A stretch of DNA of 6,044 nt from JAKLDO01 sp035354435 (GTDB lineage: Bacteria > UBP6 > UBA1177): contig DAOQAY010000159.1 in NCBI GenBank assembly GCA_035354435.1, forward strand, positions 1-6,044, read 5' to 3'. Made by a program: the position numbers and the translations under genes. Within the stretch, counting starts at the first letter, position 1. Every line of letters starts with the position of its first letter. This document shows positions 5,883 through 6,044 of this stretch, piece after piece. The notes below the pieces were generated by a model, which made no database searches, was not told the origin of the DNA, and saw only the letters and a list, made by a program, of their open reading frames with translations.

Positions 5883-6044
5883 ATGCAGCTTGAAAAACGG
5901 GTCAATAACATAATCCTTTCAGCTTTTTATGAAGCGAGACAGGAGCAGCACGAATATGTGACAGCGGAACATGTTTTCTACAGTTCACTTTTCAATGAAG
6001 ATGCAAAAGAGATACTCGCAGGGCTTGGAATTGATATCGACACT
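5883..6044 (+). CDS. clpA: ATP-dependent Clp protease ATP-binding subunit ClpA, N-terminal fragment (runs off the right edge)
   Basis: The first 54 codons are present, open to the window edge. The protein begins MQLEKRVNNIILSAFYEARQ and continues through HEYVTAEHVFYSSL (23-36) to AKEILAGLGIDIDT. This is the first repeat of the Clp N-domain, with the family hallmark of a small helix followed by His-Glu-x-x-Thr-x-Glu-His. Position directly after clpS makes ClpA, rather than ClpB or ClpC, the best choice. ClpA is the hexameric AAA+ unfoldase that feeds ClpP, and its N-domain is where ClpS binds. AAGGAG (5871-5876), formed by the last Lys-Glu codons of clpS, lies six bases before the ATG. The Walker motifs and the ClpP-binding loop are outside the window, so integrity cannot be checked. 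Confidence 0.92.
   Translation, partial: MQLEKRVNNIILSAFYEARQEQHEYVTAEHVFYSSLFNEDAKEILAGLGIDIDT

Overview
The window looks like a piece of chromosome from a diderm (Gram-negative type), AT-rich, probably anaerobic or oxygen-sensitive bacterium. The diderm reading rests on a lipoprotein, a predicted outer-membrane barrel ending in Phe, and a likely Lgt-type lipoprotein-modifying enzyme. The anaerobe reading rests on a flavoprotein resembling clostridial/archaeal NADH:rubredoxin oxidoreductase, and is an inference. An exported hydrolase with a Cys-paired C-terminal domain and a long Asp-rich tail recalls Myxococcota/Bradymonadota-like 'deltaproteobacteria', but I cannot place the organism from this window alone. 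There is no sign of phage, insertion sequences, CRISPR or RNA genes.

Layout: bases 1-250 hold the N-terminal part of a minus-strand membrane protein (Lgt-like), running off the left edge. Bases 251-398 are a divergent intergenic region with two back-to-back candidate promoters. Their -35 boxes are the two arms of a perfect 9-bp inverted repeat. From 399 on, every gene is on the plus strand and closely packed: an exported GH18-fold glycosidase (399-2186), a lipoprotein with PQQ-like propeller repeats (2176-3528, overlapping the previous gene), a predicted outer-membrane barrel with a charged linker (3599-4372), an NROR-like flavoprotein (4399-5562), clpS (5562-5879, sharing one base with the previous gene) and the start of clpA (5883 to the right edge).

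Functionally there are two blocks. The first three plus-strand genes form an envelope cassette: exported glycan-active enzyme, surface or periplasmic propeller lipoprotein, and outer-membrane barrel. Across the divergent promoter region lies a gene whose product may attach the lipid to lipoproteins. The last three genes form a stress and proteolysis block: electron delivery to rubredoxin, then the ClpS adaptor and the ClpA unfoldase of the N-degron pathway. The gap at 3529-3598 has no visible terminator, so read-through from the first block into the second is possible.

The best candidates for something new are the envelope cassette itself, the odd C-terminus of the glycosidase (acidic tail, EF-hand-like loop, terminal Ser-Gly-Gly-Cys without a membrane anchor) and the mirrored divergent promoters. 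The clp genes are recognisable and ordinary.
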